Shown here piece after piece: positions 1 to 9,174 of a stretch of 64,000 nucleotides of DNA. The stretch's first letter is position 1. Each line of letters starts with the position of its first letter. The notes under the pieces are model-generated. The model was not told the origin of the DNA, did no database searches, and worked only from the letters and a program-made list of their open reading frames with translations. Both the position numbers and the translations under genes were made by a program. Origin of the DNA: Diplolepis rosae (taxonomy: Eukaryota > Arthropoda > Insecta > Hymenoptera > Diplolepididae); contig JAPYXD010000463.1 in NCBI GenBank assembly GCA_030998225.1, positions 310,001-374,000 on the forward strand, written 5' to 3'.

Positions 1-607
1 TGGAAGCTGAATAGGATATGAATATTAAATAAATTTTTTTTTTCTTAATCACATGAAAAATCAATAAAAAGGCCATTCCCCTGACTTTTGCCAATTTTAT
101 TTTCCATCTTAAAAGGGATCAATCTTTATGGGATAAAGAATGCTCCAAAACATTACAAATAATTAAAAATACTCGATCATAATGAAAAACCTTACATATA
201 ATCGCATTTAGCTAATAGTTTTATTCCTATATAGTTATTTTTTATTAAATTTTTTTAGGCAAATAATATTCCTTTTTGTTTTGCACAAGTTCATATAAAT
301 ATAAGAAATACTAAAGAAACACAAAAAAATCTAAAAAAGGACGGAGATGGGAAGAGTGAGAGGTTGGTTGGATGACTCTTCCCCCTCTCTCCCTTTTTTT
401 TTAGGACAACAGCGCAATGCCGTGCGATAGGAAAAGATGCGCAACTGTAAGCTACCGTTTGGAATAAGCTGCCTAAATCGTTAAGACGAACAGGTGTTCA
501 GTCGTTGCTATGTTCTTAGAGAGAGCAGCTCGCATACGAAACGTGCTTTGATTTTCATTGCCTTAAATGAACCACATTTACCAAGACATAATTCTCTCCT
601 TATTTCA
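1..607. other. AT-rich flank, possibly including Copia 5' LTR
   Basis: No gene is visible. The stretch is AT-rich until about 340, then more mixed. It ends just before a primer-binding-like site, so its right part may be the 5' LTR of the Copia element. No second LTR copy exists in the window to prove the boundary, because the element is cut off at its 3' side. Confidence 0.3.
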
Positions 608-610
608 ACT

Positions 611-622
611 TGGTAGCAGAAC
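611..622 (+). promoter_or_regulatory. putative primer-binding site of Copia element
   Basis: TGGTAGCAGAAC resembles the Met-tRNA-type primer-binding sites of Ty1/copia elements (TGGTA-CAGA core). It lies about 110-140 bp before the first recognisable gag codons, which is where a primer site is expected. Assignment is by position and motif only. Confidence 0.4.
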
Positions 623-750
623 GTGGTTGATATAATTGGTTCCGTTAGTTGGTTCTGTTAAATGGTTCCGTTAGTTAAGAAGAAAGAGTCCGAACACCAA
701 GGAGCGTTCGAGAATAGGAAAGACGATATGGAAAAAAAGATATTTCGATA

Positions 751-1330
751 CCGGTGTTTGATGGAGAGGACTACAGTATGTAATAAAAGAGAATAACAAT
801 GTTCTTGAAGTTCAAAAAGTGCCACGATGTGATAACTAGAGATAGGATTAGTGCAGACAGCCCTGAATGGGATGAGCAAGATTTAAAAGCTATAAATATA
901 ATGTACAGTTCAATTTCGAATAAGCAGTTAGAGTTTGTGTGTGAAGAAACAACTGCATATGGTATTGTATAATAAATAAGTTAGATGAAATTTATTTAAA
1001 AGAGATCGCATTACAGATCGTGTTCAGAAATAAATTGGAAAAATTCAGATTGAAAAAGTACAGTGATTCAGCAGCATTTTTCAGTGATTTTGAAAAATCT
1101 GTAAATGAGTTAAAAAGCGCTGGAGCAAAAATCAATGAGAAAAAATATTAAATTATATGCTGAACATGTTACCAAGTCAATATAGTTACATTGGCGATTT
1201 GATTGATACTTTAAAAGAAGAAGATCAAACAGCAGCATACGAAAGAGTAAAGTTCAGATAGCTAAAATGAAATCCGATAATAAAGATGGAGAAAGAACAT
1301 CTATTGTTTTTGCTGCAATGAGAGGAAGCT
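751..1330 (+). pseudogene. Copia gag, N-terminal domain (broken)
   Basis: From about 751 the frame reads VFDGEDYS, and then KFKKCHDVI and WDEQDLKAINIMYSSIS. This is the characteristic Copia gag core (UBN2-type, with the helix SISNKQLEFVCEE). Stops appear directly after the DGEDYS motif and again near 970. Further gag helices (SAAFFSDFEKSVNEL, GDLIDTLKEEDQTAA) are readable in other frames to about 1330. At least three frame changes are needed, so it cannot encode Gag. Confidence 0.8.
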
Positions 1331-1337
1331 GTTAAGA

Positions 1338-1775
1338 ATGCGGAAAACCGGGCATTTCGCACGAGAGTGCCAAGACGGTGGATCATGGCAAGGCACAACA
1401 CGTGGTCGCAGCCAAGGCAGAGGCGGAAGAGGCAACTACACCAAAGGGCGCGGGAACTTCCGTCAGCCAGGAGCCAGTACAGCAAGCGAGCAGGGCAGCT
1501 CAAGAGCGAGCGCATGGATAGTGACGGCATACGCTGCACAGGGTAACGACAGTAAGAAAAGGATAGGTAACGAGATTCATTGGTTATTGGACAGTGGATG
1601 CACTGATCATATAGTGGATGATGAAGAATATTTTGAAAATTCTATTGTGCTCAAAGAACCAGTAAATATTTATTTGGGGGCCAATAGATACATTAAAGCA
1701 ACGAAAATCGGAAACGTAAGTTTTTTTGATGCATTTGGTGAAAAAAATGAAGTTAATATGAGTAATGTGTTTTAA
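1338..1775 (+). pseudogene. Copia zinc knuckle and aspartic protease segment
   Basis: This 145-codon segment starts inside a CCHC zinc knuckle: GHFAREC supplies the His and last Cys, while the first two Cys lie in another frame with a stop between. An Arg/Gly-rich linker follows (residues about 15-50). The protease active-site motif LLDSGCTDHI sits near residues 83-92, in place of the usual DSGA. Protease processes Gag-Pol in the virus-like particle. The reading frame ends at 1775 within the protease domain. Confidence 0.85.
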
Positions 1776-2640
1776 GCAAAAGATATGAGTAATAATTTAA
1801 TTAGTTTTGGAAAATTAACAGATAATAACACAATTATTTCAAAGGGTGATATTGCAAAGATCATGGATGAGAAAAATAAGTTAATAGCTGTAGCCTAAAA
1901 AGAAAATAGAACTTATAAGATAAAAAGTAAATTGAAGTATCGAGAAAAGGTGGTAAACAGTGCCGAGTGCAATAATATTATGAGTTCGAAAGAGAAATGG
2001 TATAGAATGCTAGGGCATGTCTTTGGCTATTTGAATACGTTAAGTAAACAACAGTTATTGACAGGTGTACCGAGTGATCTTAATTCAGAATTTATGAAGT
2101 GTAAGCCTTGTATTGAAAATAAGATAGATAATTTAACGTTTAACAATAATAAAACAAAAGCGAAAGATATTTTAGAAATTATTCATACAGATGTATGAGG
2201 TAGCTTTAAAACACCTGGTTTAATGGGTGAAAGATATTTTGTTTCTTTTATTGATGATTATAGCAAAATAGCTTAAGTTTATTGCATAAAATCTAAGGTT
2301 GAAGTATTTGATTGCCTAGTTCAATATATTAATGAATCTGAAAATTTAACGGAAAAGAAAGTAAAAACAATTAGATGTGACAATGGTAAAGAATATTTAA
2401 ATAATCGATTTTATAAATTTGCCCAAGAAAAGGGAATCTTTTTGAACAATTATACGTACGAAAAATCGAACAAAAAAGATTTTCGAAATGGGATAAAAAG
2501 GCAGATATGGGAATCCTTACAGGTTATAGTGATGCAGGAAATAGAGTACTTACAAATAACCGAATAATAGTTGCGAGACACGTTGATATTTTCGACAATA
2601 AAATTGTCGAAAAAAATGTTTAAAAAATACATTTGTATTT
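1776..2640 (+). pseudogene. Copia GAG-pre-integrase and integrase (broken)
   Basis: The segment 1932-2198 carries the GAG-pre-integrase signature (WYRMLGH, then CKPCIENK, a zinc-binding CxxC). It ends in the start of the integrase core, DILEIIHTDV, with the first catalytic Asp. After a stop at 2198 the core continues with YFVSFIDDYSK, a stop, and KTIRCDNGKEY carrying the second Asp. The glutamate region is lost at a frameshift near 2450. The post-integrase stretch (GILTGYSDAGNRVL, then IIVARHVDIFDN) ends about 2630. Confidence 0.8.
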
Positions 2641-2741
2641 GTACAAAATAAGTTTGTCTGAATCATGAACCAAAAGTTGAAGCGGAGGATATTTCAGATC
2701 CAACATATCAATAATTTTTGTCTATGGTCTGACAAAACGTC

Positions 2742-3011
2742 TTAACCCGTTTTTTTCTCTACTTTTTTTACATAGATTTTTGATGCATTCTTGAGAATAT
2801 TTTCCAGTATTACTTTTAATGAGCTATAAGGTACATCTCGATTTATACTTCTATATTTTGAAGACACGCAGATCCACTGGCAAGGAGGTTGAAAAAGAAA
2901 ATTGAAAGGTCTTGTTGATTTGTCGCTCTCAACTTGAAGAATAGCCAATTCTTTAACTATACATTTATTGACAGGAAACTTGAATCCTTGAACATCAACT
3001 ATGAACTCTAT
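2742..3011 (-). pseudogene. Polinton conserved orphan (paralogue of 18229-18774), copy A
   Basis: One open frame on the minus strand gives IEFIVDVQGFKFPVN, PFNFLFQPPCQW and NASKIYVKKVEKK. The same blocks occur in the better-preserved copy B gene. The expected initiator Met is replaced by Ile (ATA). About 60 bp between the SKYRSINR block and the VPYSSLK block are missing compared with copy B, and the C-terminal half is degenerate below 2742. The function of this Polinton protein family is not known to me. Confidence 0.7.
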
Positions 3012-3049
3012 CTTTGTTAATAATTAGCATTTAAAAATAAATGAAGGAA

Positions 3050-4190
3050 TTTATATTACTTTTTTATCCCCGCCACTTATTGGCTTTCTAATCATAACCT
3101 CTGTAAAAAGAAAAAGCAACCGTGAAGATAGGAGAGTAGAGACTCCGTGTCTTGATTCTCTTCAAAGCTGAGTAAAAGAAATTGTACTATGTCCCATTCC
3201 CTTACATTAAGTTCGAAAATAAGAAATTATAAACCTGATAAAAGGAGGATCAAAGATAGGTTAGAGTTTATTATGTAGGGATTTTAAAACTAATGTAGAA
3301 CGAGAATTAGAAAATCATTAATAAATAATAATATAAAAAATAGAATGGTCAGAATCTTTATTTTTCCTCTCGAGAACCTACCAATTCATAGCAAACCGTT
3401 AAAAAGAATAATAAAAATCAAAACAAAAAAAAAGGAAGAGAAGGGCTTTTATGATCAGTGACAAATTTCGACACGAAATTCTTAAGTAAAAAGTTTACAA
3501 GCTTTAAATTTTAAACTGATATCGACTGATCCAGACTTCAAGGATTCATTTTGTTTTGAACAGTCAATAATAATCAGAGGAGTAAATTCTAAAAAATCAC
3601 TTTTCGACAAATATGGCTTAAGTTCTCTACTATAAAACTTGCTTGAAAATTGCTATACATTTTGTAAAGCTGAGCGTATTGATTTTTATCAATGTTCAGA
3701 TTGAAATTCCCATACAGATAACTTTGAATATTCAAAAATAGTCTTACATTACTAATTACAACATTTTTTTTACTTGTCTGAAATCCTAGAATAACAAGCC
3801 TAGGTTTTTCTAACTACGAGAACCTAAACATGATTCGATGTCATTAGCAGTAGAGGATATTCGTACAATTCCCAAGTACGAAAACTGATAGGAATAAGTG
3901 TATTATTTTCAATGTACTTTAATAATTTGAATTATAGTGAATCTGACAATCTCACTAGGCAGCAGTCATTAAATTTCCTCAAGTGTGATTTTAACCGAAG
4001 TTCCATCCTCTTTTACCAATTTACCTTAAATATGGAGCAAACTTTCACTCGGTAGAAGGGAGTGATTTTAATTTTGAACAGCAATTTGAATTTCGTCACT
4101 GTTATTGAAGGTAGATGAGGAATAAGGCATATGTGGTATAAGGCAGATGCACATGCACTTCAAAATGAAGCATTCAAAAGAATTTGATTT
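3050..4190 (-). pseudogene. Polinton major capsid protein, copy A (fragmented)
   Basis: The minus strand from about 4190 to 3050 matches the copy B capsid gene at nucleotide level in several blocks: the C-terminal end at 3055-3110 (KPISGG), the region at 3510-3770 and the region at 3780-4030. A stretch of about 340 bp (3111-3450) without counterpart separates the last block from the rest, so it looks like an insertion. No long open frame survives. Confidence 0.65.
3111..3450. other. unidentified insertion inside copy A capsid pseudogene
   Basis: This ~340 bp interrupts the alignment between copy A and copy B capsid genes. It has no open frame of note and I could not identify inverted ends, so its nature is open. 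Confidence 0.35.
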
Positions 4191-4232
4191 TTTTTATTTT
4201 GTTTCTTGAGTTCTGACCTTAAGACCCAAGTC

Positions 4233-4607
4233 TTAACCAGCAGCCACACCTGCTAATGCAGCAGTAGCACTAAGGTCCGCAAAAATGGGTATGAGAAATG
4301 GTAGAATACCTCCAACTTTACTTGGTACAGGTAAAACTCGAGCCTTATTCACATTTCGTTTACCGCCAGCATTTCTTACAGCTGAACGTGCGCCCTGAAG
4401 AGCTAATTTGATAACTGAGTTTGCATATATACCAGGATCACCACATGCTAATCGTTTCGTTAATTTGGTACCTGGTACACAGTATTGATATCCAGGAATG
4501 TGCAACTCTACCGGTAGATTATTTATAACCTTATTCAGTAATCCTTTGCCCGTATATTTCGTTTGACAGCTTTTCTATAACTGGTTATACCTTTTTCTGT
4601 ACCCATG
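4233..4607 (-). pseudogene. Polinton PX / phospholipase A2-like virion protein, copy A
   Basis: The 90-codon frame (4233-4505) begins HIPGYQYCVPGTKLTKRLA, followed by GDPG. This resembles the Ca-binding start of the parvovirus-VP1-type PLA2 domain found in some Polinton proteins. It then jumps to a basic segment (RSAVRNAGGKRN) and a hydrophobic tail (GGILPFLIPIFADLSATAAL) typical of the adenovirus-pX-like proteins of these elements. The His-Asp catalytic helix expected after GDPG is missing, so the middle appears deleted. An upstream Met frame from 4607 (MGTEKGITSYRKAVKRN) is joined only through a frameshift. Copy B lacks this gene. Confidence 0.65.
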
Positions 4608-4689
4608 ATTATATATGTTCCAGAGAACTGTTCCGGCTGGAGTGAAAACCTTTAAAAGCATGCACGAACAGACGTTGAATGGAACTTTC

Positions 4690-5055
4690 AAATCCTCCGC
4701 ACCACGTTTGAAAAATTTTTGGTGGATTCAAGAATAAAAAAAGTTGATCGTGTTAAAGAAGAAGGAGTACAAGAATTAGATCAAGGCAATATTGATGACT
4801 TATCATCAATTTATCATTTGCATAAAAAGTTTCGAGATGAAACAGGAGAAATCGGCAAAAAGTTAGAATAAGTAAATTTAAGCATATCTTTGAAAATGGT
4901 TATAAACAAAATTGGACGGTAGAAGTATTCAGTTATTTAAATAAAAAATACTGAACTTGCTTAAAAATTACCAGAATAAACCCATATCAGATTGCGTTTA
5001 TGAACAAGCATTAGACAAAGTTAATAATTCATTTGTCTATTTGATAGAAAAAGTA
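4690..5055 (+). pseudogene. Polinton integrase C-terminal remnant, copy A
   Basis: The stretch from about 4860 aligns by eye with 23660-23880 of copy B, for example in the nucleotide words agtaaatttaa and aataaacccatat, and in the final ttgatagaaaaagt. That part of copy B encodes the post-catalytic domain of integrase. No frame is open here. The part 4690-4860 reads RIKKVDRVKEEG and an acidic helix before a stop, and has no counterpart that I could place. Confidence 0.6.
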
Positions 5056-5467
5056 CCCTTTTCTTAAATGAGAACCCCTATTTTTGACTGCGGATTTGAA
5101 AAGAGCGGGAAATTTCACGTCAAAAATGATCTGTAGAAAAATGGTTTTTGTGACCTTGGACAGGTAAAAAATTAAGGTCAAATGTCTAAGAAACGTCCAG
5201 ATGCCCTTTTTCTGAATTGTCTTGGTTTTTCGGGGTAAACAAACGTTCAAAATACTTTAAAAAAGTCGATGAAATGTTAAGGTGTACATCACCTTGACAT
5301 CATGACCTTCAGGTCAATGTTCAAGGTGACTTGAAGGTCAAGAAGATTTTTATTAAATTAAATCAGACTCTGTGCCCGGATAAATTTTTTTATTGACTTC
5401 AATAATGCACTTCAGACTTCATTAAATTCAGATTGTTATCAAAACACCCCCCCCCCCCCAAACATAC
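5056..5467. repeat. AAGGTCA-rich flank and poly-C tract
   Basis: No gene. The stretch 5150-5345 holds several AAGGTCA/TGACCTT words in both orientations, and 5444-5459 is a run of C. The DNA just beyond the other side of the inserted element (12345-12380) is rich in the same word, so both flanks may come from one older repeat split by the insertion. Confidence 0.4.
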
Positions 5468-5800
5468 CCAGACAGTAACAATCATTTCGGATAAGATGTA
5501 AAGACTGTGAATATGTAGTTACAAAAGTGACAATCTTGACAATGTCACTTCTCTGTGACTAGTTACGAAAAAAAAGACACTTTGTCCTTACTTTTAGCGT
5601 TACCCAGAAACAACGGCGTGGACGTATTAATTTCTGTTTCCTTTGCATTGCTATAAGGTCATAGAAACGATTTTTTGATTTAAAGATATTTCTTGATTAA
5701 TTTGATTTTATTTGAATTAAAGTAATTAATGTCTGCGCAGTCGTATATTTTCATAAATTTAAAGATAAAATTTCCTTTGTTCAAGGTAATAAAATTAATT
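5468..5800 (+). repeat. left terminal inverted repeat of 6.87 kb element
   Basis: This is the reverse complement of 12003-12334 with few differences. Shared landmarks are CCAGACAGTAACAATC at the tip, the word aacaacggcgtggacgta in the middle and cctttgttcaagg near the inner end. The truncated piggyBac frame begins only 25-30 bp beyond it. Confidence 0.85.
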
Positions 5801-5827
5801 TGAAAATGATAAAAGAGTTGACAAGAG

Positions 5828-7200
5828 TTATATATCTATGAAGTGCCACAGTAAGCGGTGCCACCACTTTTTGCTTTTTCTTGTTATTTCATAGAATGAT
5901 TTCATCTGATCTGACTTGTCAACAAATCCCAAATAACCATTATAATCCTTCGCCATTTGAGGGCAAACTATAGTCTTTAGTGAACCATCTTTTTGTCTTC
6001 TCTCTACCTCAGACAAAGCAGATGGATCATGAAAATTTGATAAAAATTGAACTGGTTTTTTGTCTACCAATTGCAACCATCTGATCCCCTGATATGACGT
6101 ACGGTATTCGCTGTCTCCCATCTTCATGTCTTTCTCTTTTCCTTGATTTTTGGGAAGACCTTTTCTGTCCTTCCTAATTGTTCCACAGGCTGAAATTCCA
6201 TCTTTCAGCAAAGTAATCATTAAATCGTTAATTGTGAAGAAATTGTCGAAATAGACATGGTGAATTTTATTTTTTAAAGTTTGAGATGAATCCTTGATAA
6301 CTCTCTCCTCTAAATTTGTCTCAGCAACATTAGCAATTTTCCCTGTGTAAATTTGGAATTCGCATACATAGCCATTCATGTCTGATCTCACCCATACCTT
6401 ATATCCTTGTTTTATGGGTTTCTGAGGCATGTATTGTTTCATAATACTTCTACCTTTGAATTTTACCATGCTCTCATCTATGGATTGCTCTCTGGTTGGA
6501 TCATAATAATGCAGATAAGTTTCAGAAATTTTTTCAACGAATGGCCTTATTTTGTACAATTTGTCGAAATTAGCGTCTCCTTTTTTAGGTTCTTTAGTCT
6601 GATCATTCAAATGTAGATTACTGAGCAAGAAAGAGAATATTTTGACCGGCATTGACGAAATTATGTAAGCATCATTCAACTGAGGATTTGAGGACCAATA
6701 ATCACGATAAGACGGTAAACGTTTGATACCCATCATTATGTTCACTCCAATAAATTTCTTCATCTCCTCTGCAGTTACGAGAACATCATTCTTATTTTTA
6801 TTCTATTGATAATACAGATTCGCTTGTTGAACCATAAGCTCAATATTTTCTAATGATAAGAGCATCAAGAAAATATCTCCAGGTGTTTTGACAGTATCTG
6901 GAATATTCTTTGGTCCAACATTCTGTGTGAAAGGTAATTCATTGTAAGGCAAAGACTGATTTGACCAAGTTCCATCTGACAAATTTTGAGTGTCTTCAAA
7001 CCTACGAGAATAATTAGCAGAATGCCTTCCAATGCCTACATCCAAGTCACAATCTTCATCATCGCTGATGTCATTCCCATCGACAGATTCGTTGCCTGAT
7101 GGAATTTCATCTCCTTCATATTCTTCCTCAGAAGCACTTATTTTTACTTTATCAACATTACTCACTTTTTTTATTAAACTAATCAATAAGAAAATTAAAT
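5828..7200 (-). pseudogene. piggyBac-type transposase, C-terminally truncated
   Basis: Two frames in the same phase (7267-6803 and 6763-5828) are separated by one TAG codon at about 6800. The N-terminal part is acidic (EEEYEGDE, DISDDEDCDLD) as in piggyBac proteins. The catalytic domain follows with all three Asp motifs: SIDESMVKFKGR, HVYFDNFF and GFVDKSDQ (Asp 96, 173 and 282 of the second frame). The frame stops at WHFIDI, before the C-terminal Cys-rich domain, a few tens of bp from the left terminal repeat. The true start lies below about 7200, because the first 20 codons upstream are tandem-repeat DNA. Piggybac excises and inserts at TTAA. This copy is dead. Confidence 0.85.
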
Positions 7201-7542
7201 GCAAAGTAAAAACTATGATCACACTATTTTGACCGTCAGCCTGCCACTCAAACGTGATCTCCAACACGGTAAAAAATGTTTGATTTATCGAAATTACTCG
7301 CCTGTCTTATTCAACTAATTAATCAGAAAATTAAATGCAAAGTAAAAACTATGATCACACTATTTTGACCATTAGCCCGCCACTCAAACGTGATCTCTAA
7401 CACGGTCAAAATTTTTTGATTTATCGAAATTACTTGCCTGTCTTATTCAACTAATAAATCTGAAAATTGAATGCAAAGTAAAAACTATGAGCACACTATT
7501 ATGACCGTAAGCCCGCCACTCAAACGTGATCCCTGACACGGT
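7135..7542. repeat. tandem repeat, three units of ~136 bp
   Basis: The word cacggt recurs at 7270, 7406 and 7542, exactly 136 bp apart. The units share gcaaagtaaaaactatga and cgccactcaaacgtgat. The first unit runs into the 5' end of the transposase frame, so the array sits where the transposase promoter or leader would be. Confidence 0.85.
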
Positions 7543-7789
7543 AGAGATTCCAAATACACGGAATCTTGTTTATTCTTTCTTAGATGTTCTTCTTCTACTA
7601 TACTTAAAAATTTGATTTTTCGTGAGTAAATTTCTGCTGCAGTTTACCATTTAGCAATAGAAAAAGCTGTGTTCAAATCCAACAACACAGAAAAAAGTCT
7701 TTTCTATTTATCCATCCTATTAGAGTAATTCAAATTAAATTTAGTATTTGGCCAAAAAAGAATACATAAATCAAATTTTGTGAAAACTT

Positions 7790-8100
7790 CACCCCTATAT
7801 CCAATCCATCATTTTGAGTTTTCAAAATCTAAAACCAGATTCGTAATCAGCGACTTCAAAAACCTCTGTACAGGTAATAGAAACTAAAATCACTGAATTT
7901 CATGAATTTTTTTTACTACCAAGCCGCCATATAGGATCCGCCATTTCGAATTTTCAAAATGTCATACTAGATTCGTAATCAGCGAGCTCAAAAACCCCTA
8001 TACAGGTAATAACAGCTAAAATCATTGAATTTTATGAATTTTTCTTACGATAAGGCCGCCATATTGGATCCGCCATTTTGAATGTTCAAAATCTGATAAC
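7790..8100. repeat. tandem repeat, two and a half units of ~131 bp
   Basis: The words aatcagcga (7846 and 7977) and the pair ccgccata, ggatccgccatt (about 7924 and 8055) repeat at a spacing of 131 bp. A third, more diverged partial unit starts near 7800. No coding potential. Confidence 0.75.
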
Positions 8101-8337
8101 GCCCGTATACCAAATATCAGTAAATTTGTGTGTAAAATGACATCATAACCGAATTTAATTTAAAATCTTTACGTTTTTTCATTGTCAATTGTTTATAACT
8201 AATTGTATACAGTGCTACTCTAAATTTTCAGCTGAGAAACCTATTCCCTAAGCATCTAGTGTTCGACGAGAAAAGATTAGAGCGACCTAGAGCTCAAACT
8301 ATTGAAGCTGTAAAGAAAAAAACTGAGAAAAAATAGG

Positions 8338-8374
8338 GCGCCACTATAGTGGCGTCTACCTCTGAAAGGGTTAA
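8338..8374 (-). repeat. piggyBac-type terminus with TTAA
   Basis: Read on the minus strand from 8374 the sequence is TTAA, then CCCTTTCAGAGGTAGACG, then a perfect 16 bp palindrome (cgccactatagtggcg, 8339-8354). TTAA followed by CCC is the hallmark of piggyBac ends. It lies upstream of the transposase frame at the expected distance for its 5' terminus. The opposite terminus was not found. Confidence 0.6.
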
Positions 8375-9170
8375 GGAACCATTTACCTGGACTATTGGAG
8401 AACGTTGACTTAGCAACAAGACAAAGAATGTGACTCCAACAAGATGGTACTTCGCCACATTTTTCACTCATCGTACAAACAAATTATTTTTATTTCTTGT
8501 AGTATACAATTAATCGTTACTTTTACAATGCACAAAATTGCAATGGATAGAACTGTGAAATTTTTCACTCGTAAAATTTTTCTATTTCCATAAAAATATT
8601 GGGAATAAGTTTGACCGGATAACTGAAGCAAAGTTGTCACCATGCAACTGGTTGGGAATAATTACATTATCAATCAGTTCACCTAAAAAAAGGTTGTATT
8701 CAAATTTAAGAAATCGTTTTATTAACTTTATTTCTTCAATTCGAAGTGAAAACACCTTTAGAACAAATATTAATTTTTCTTACTACCCTAGTCGAAAGTA
8801 CGTGGTTTCGGCACCAATTTCACGGCAGAAAGTCTAACTTTCATCAGAGATGAGTTGGGAGATTGCTAAAGTAATGTATTTAATTTCGAGTGATTTTCCG
8901 CAGCGCGCCCTATTGCGAAATGCTCTTGGGAACTGAAATGAAAGGTTCATGCTACTACTTGAAGGGTAAAACAGAGCTACTGTTTATCACTTTTGCAGCG
9001 CCCCCAATTGCGTAAAGCTTTTTCCGTGGCTTTTTCGAACTAAAATTAAAGGTCCGCACTGCTACAATAATATGTGGGAGCACACACAATGAAGCGCGTC
9101 ATGTCAGTGTATCCCCACTAACTCGCTTCGATTTCACGCTGTCAGTTGTCGAGTTAAAATCAGAAATTGT
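8375..9170. other. unassigned DNA inside 6.87 kb element
   Basis: No gene or repeat boundary recognised. The short open frame 8634-8837 has no recognisable feature. A motif of cgcccnattgcg type occurs twice (about 8905 and 9000), followed by similar sequence, which hints at an old duplication of about 95 bp. Confidence 0.3.
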
Positions 9171-9174
9171 ATTT

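Larger units (their letters stand above)
728..2640 (+). mobile_element. Ty1/copia retrotransposon remnant (gag to integrase)
   Basis: Collinear pieces of a Copia polyprotein are readable on the plus strand: gag, zinc knuckle, aspartic protease, GAG-pre-integrase and integrase core. Frames shift and stops interrupt it throughout. Reverse transcriptase and RNase H are absent, because the element breaks at about 2640 where Polinton-derived sequence begins. It is a dead, 3'-truncated copy. Confidence 0.85.

Noticed and set aside
8634..8837. 67-codon plus-strand ORF
   Set aside because: No motif, no initiation context and it lies in unassigned repeat DNA.
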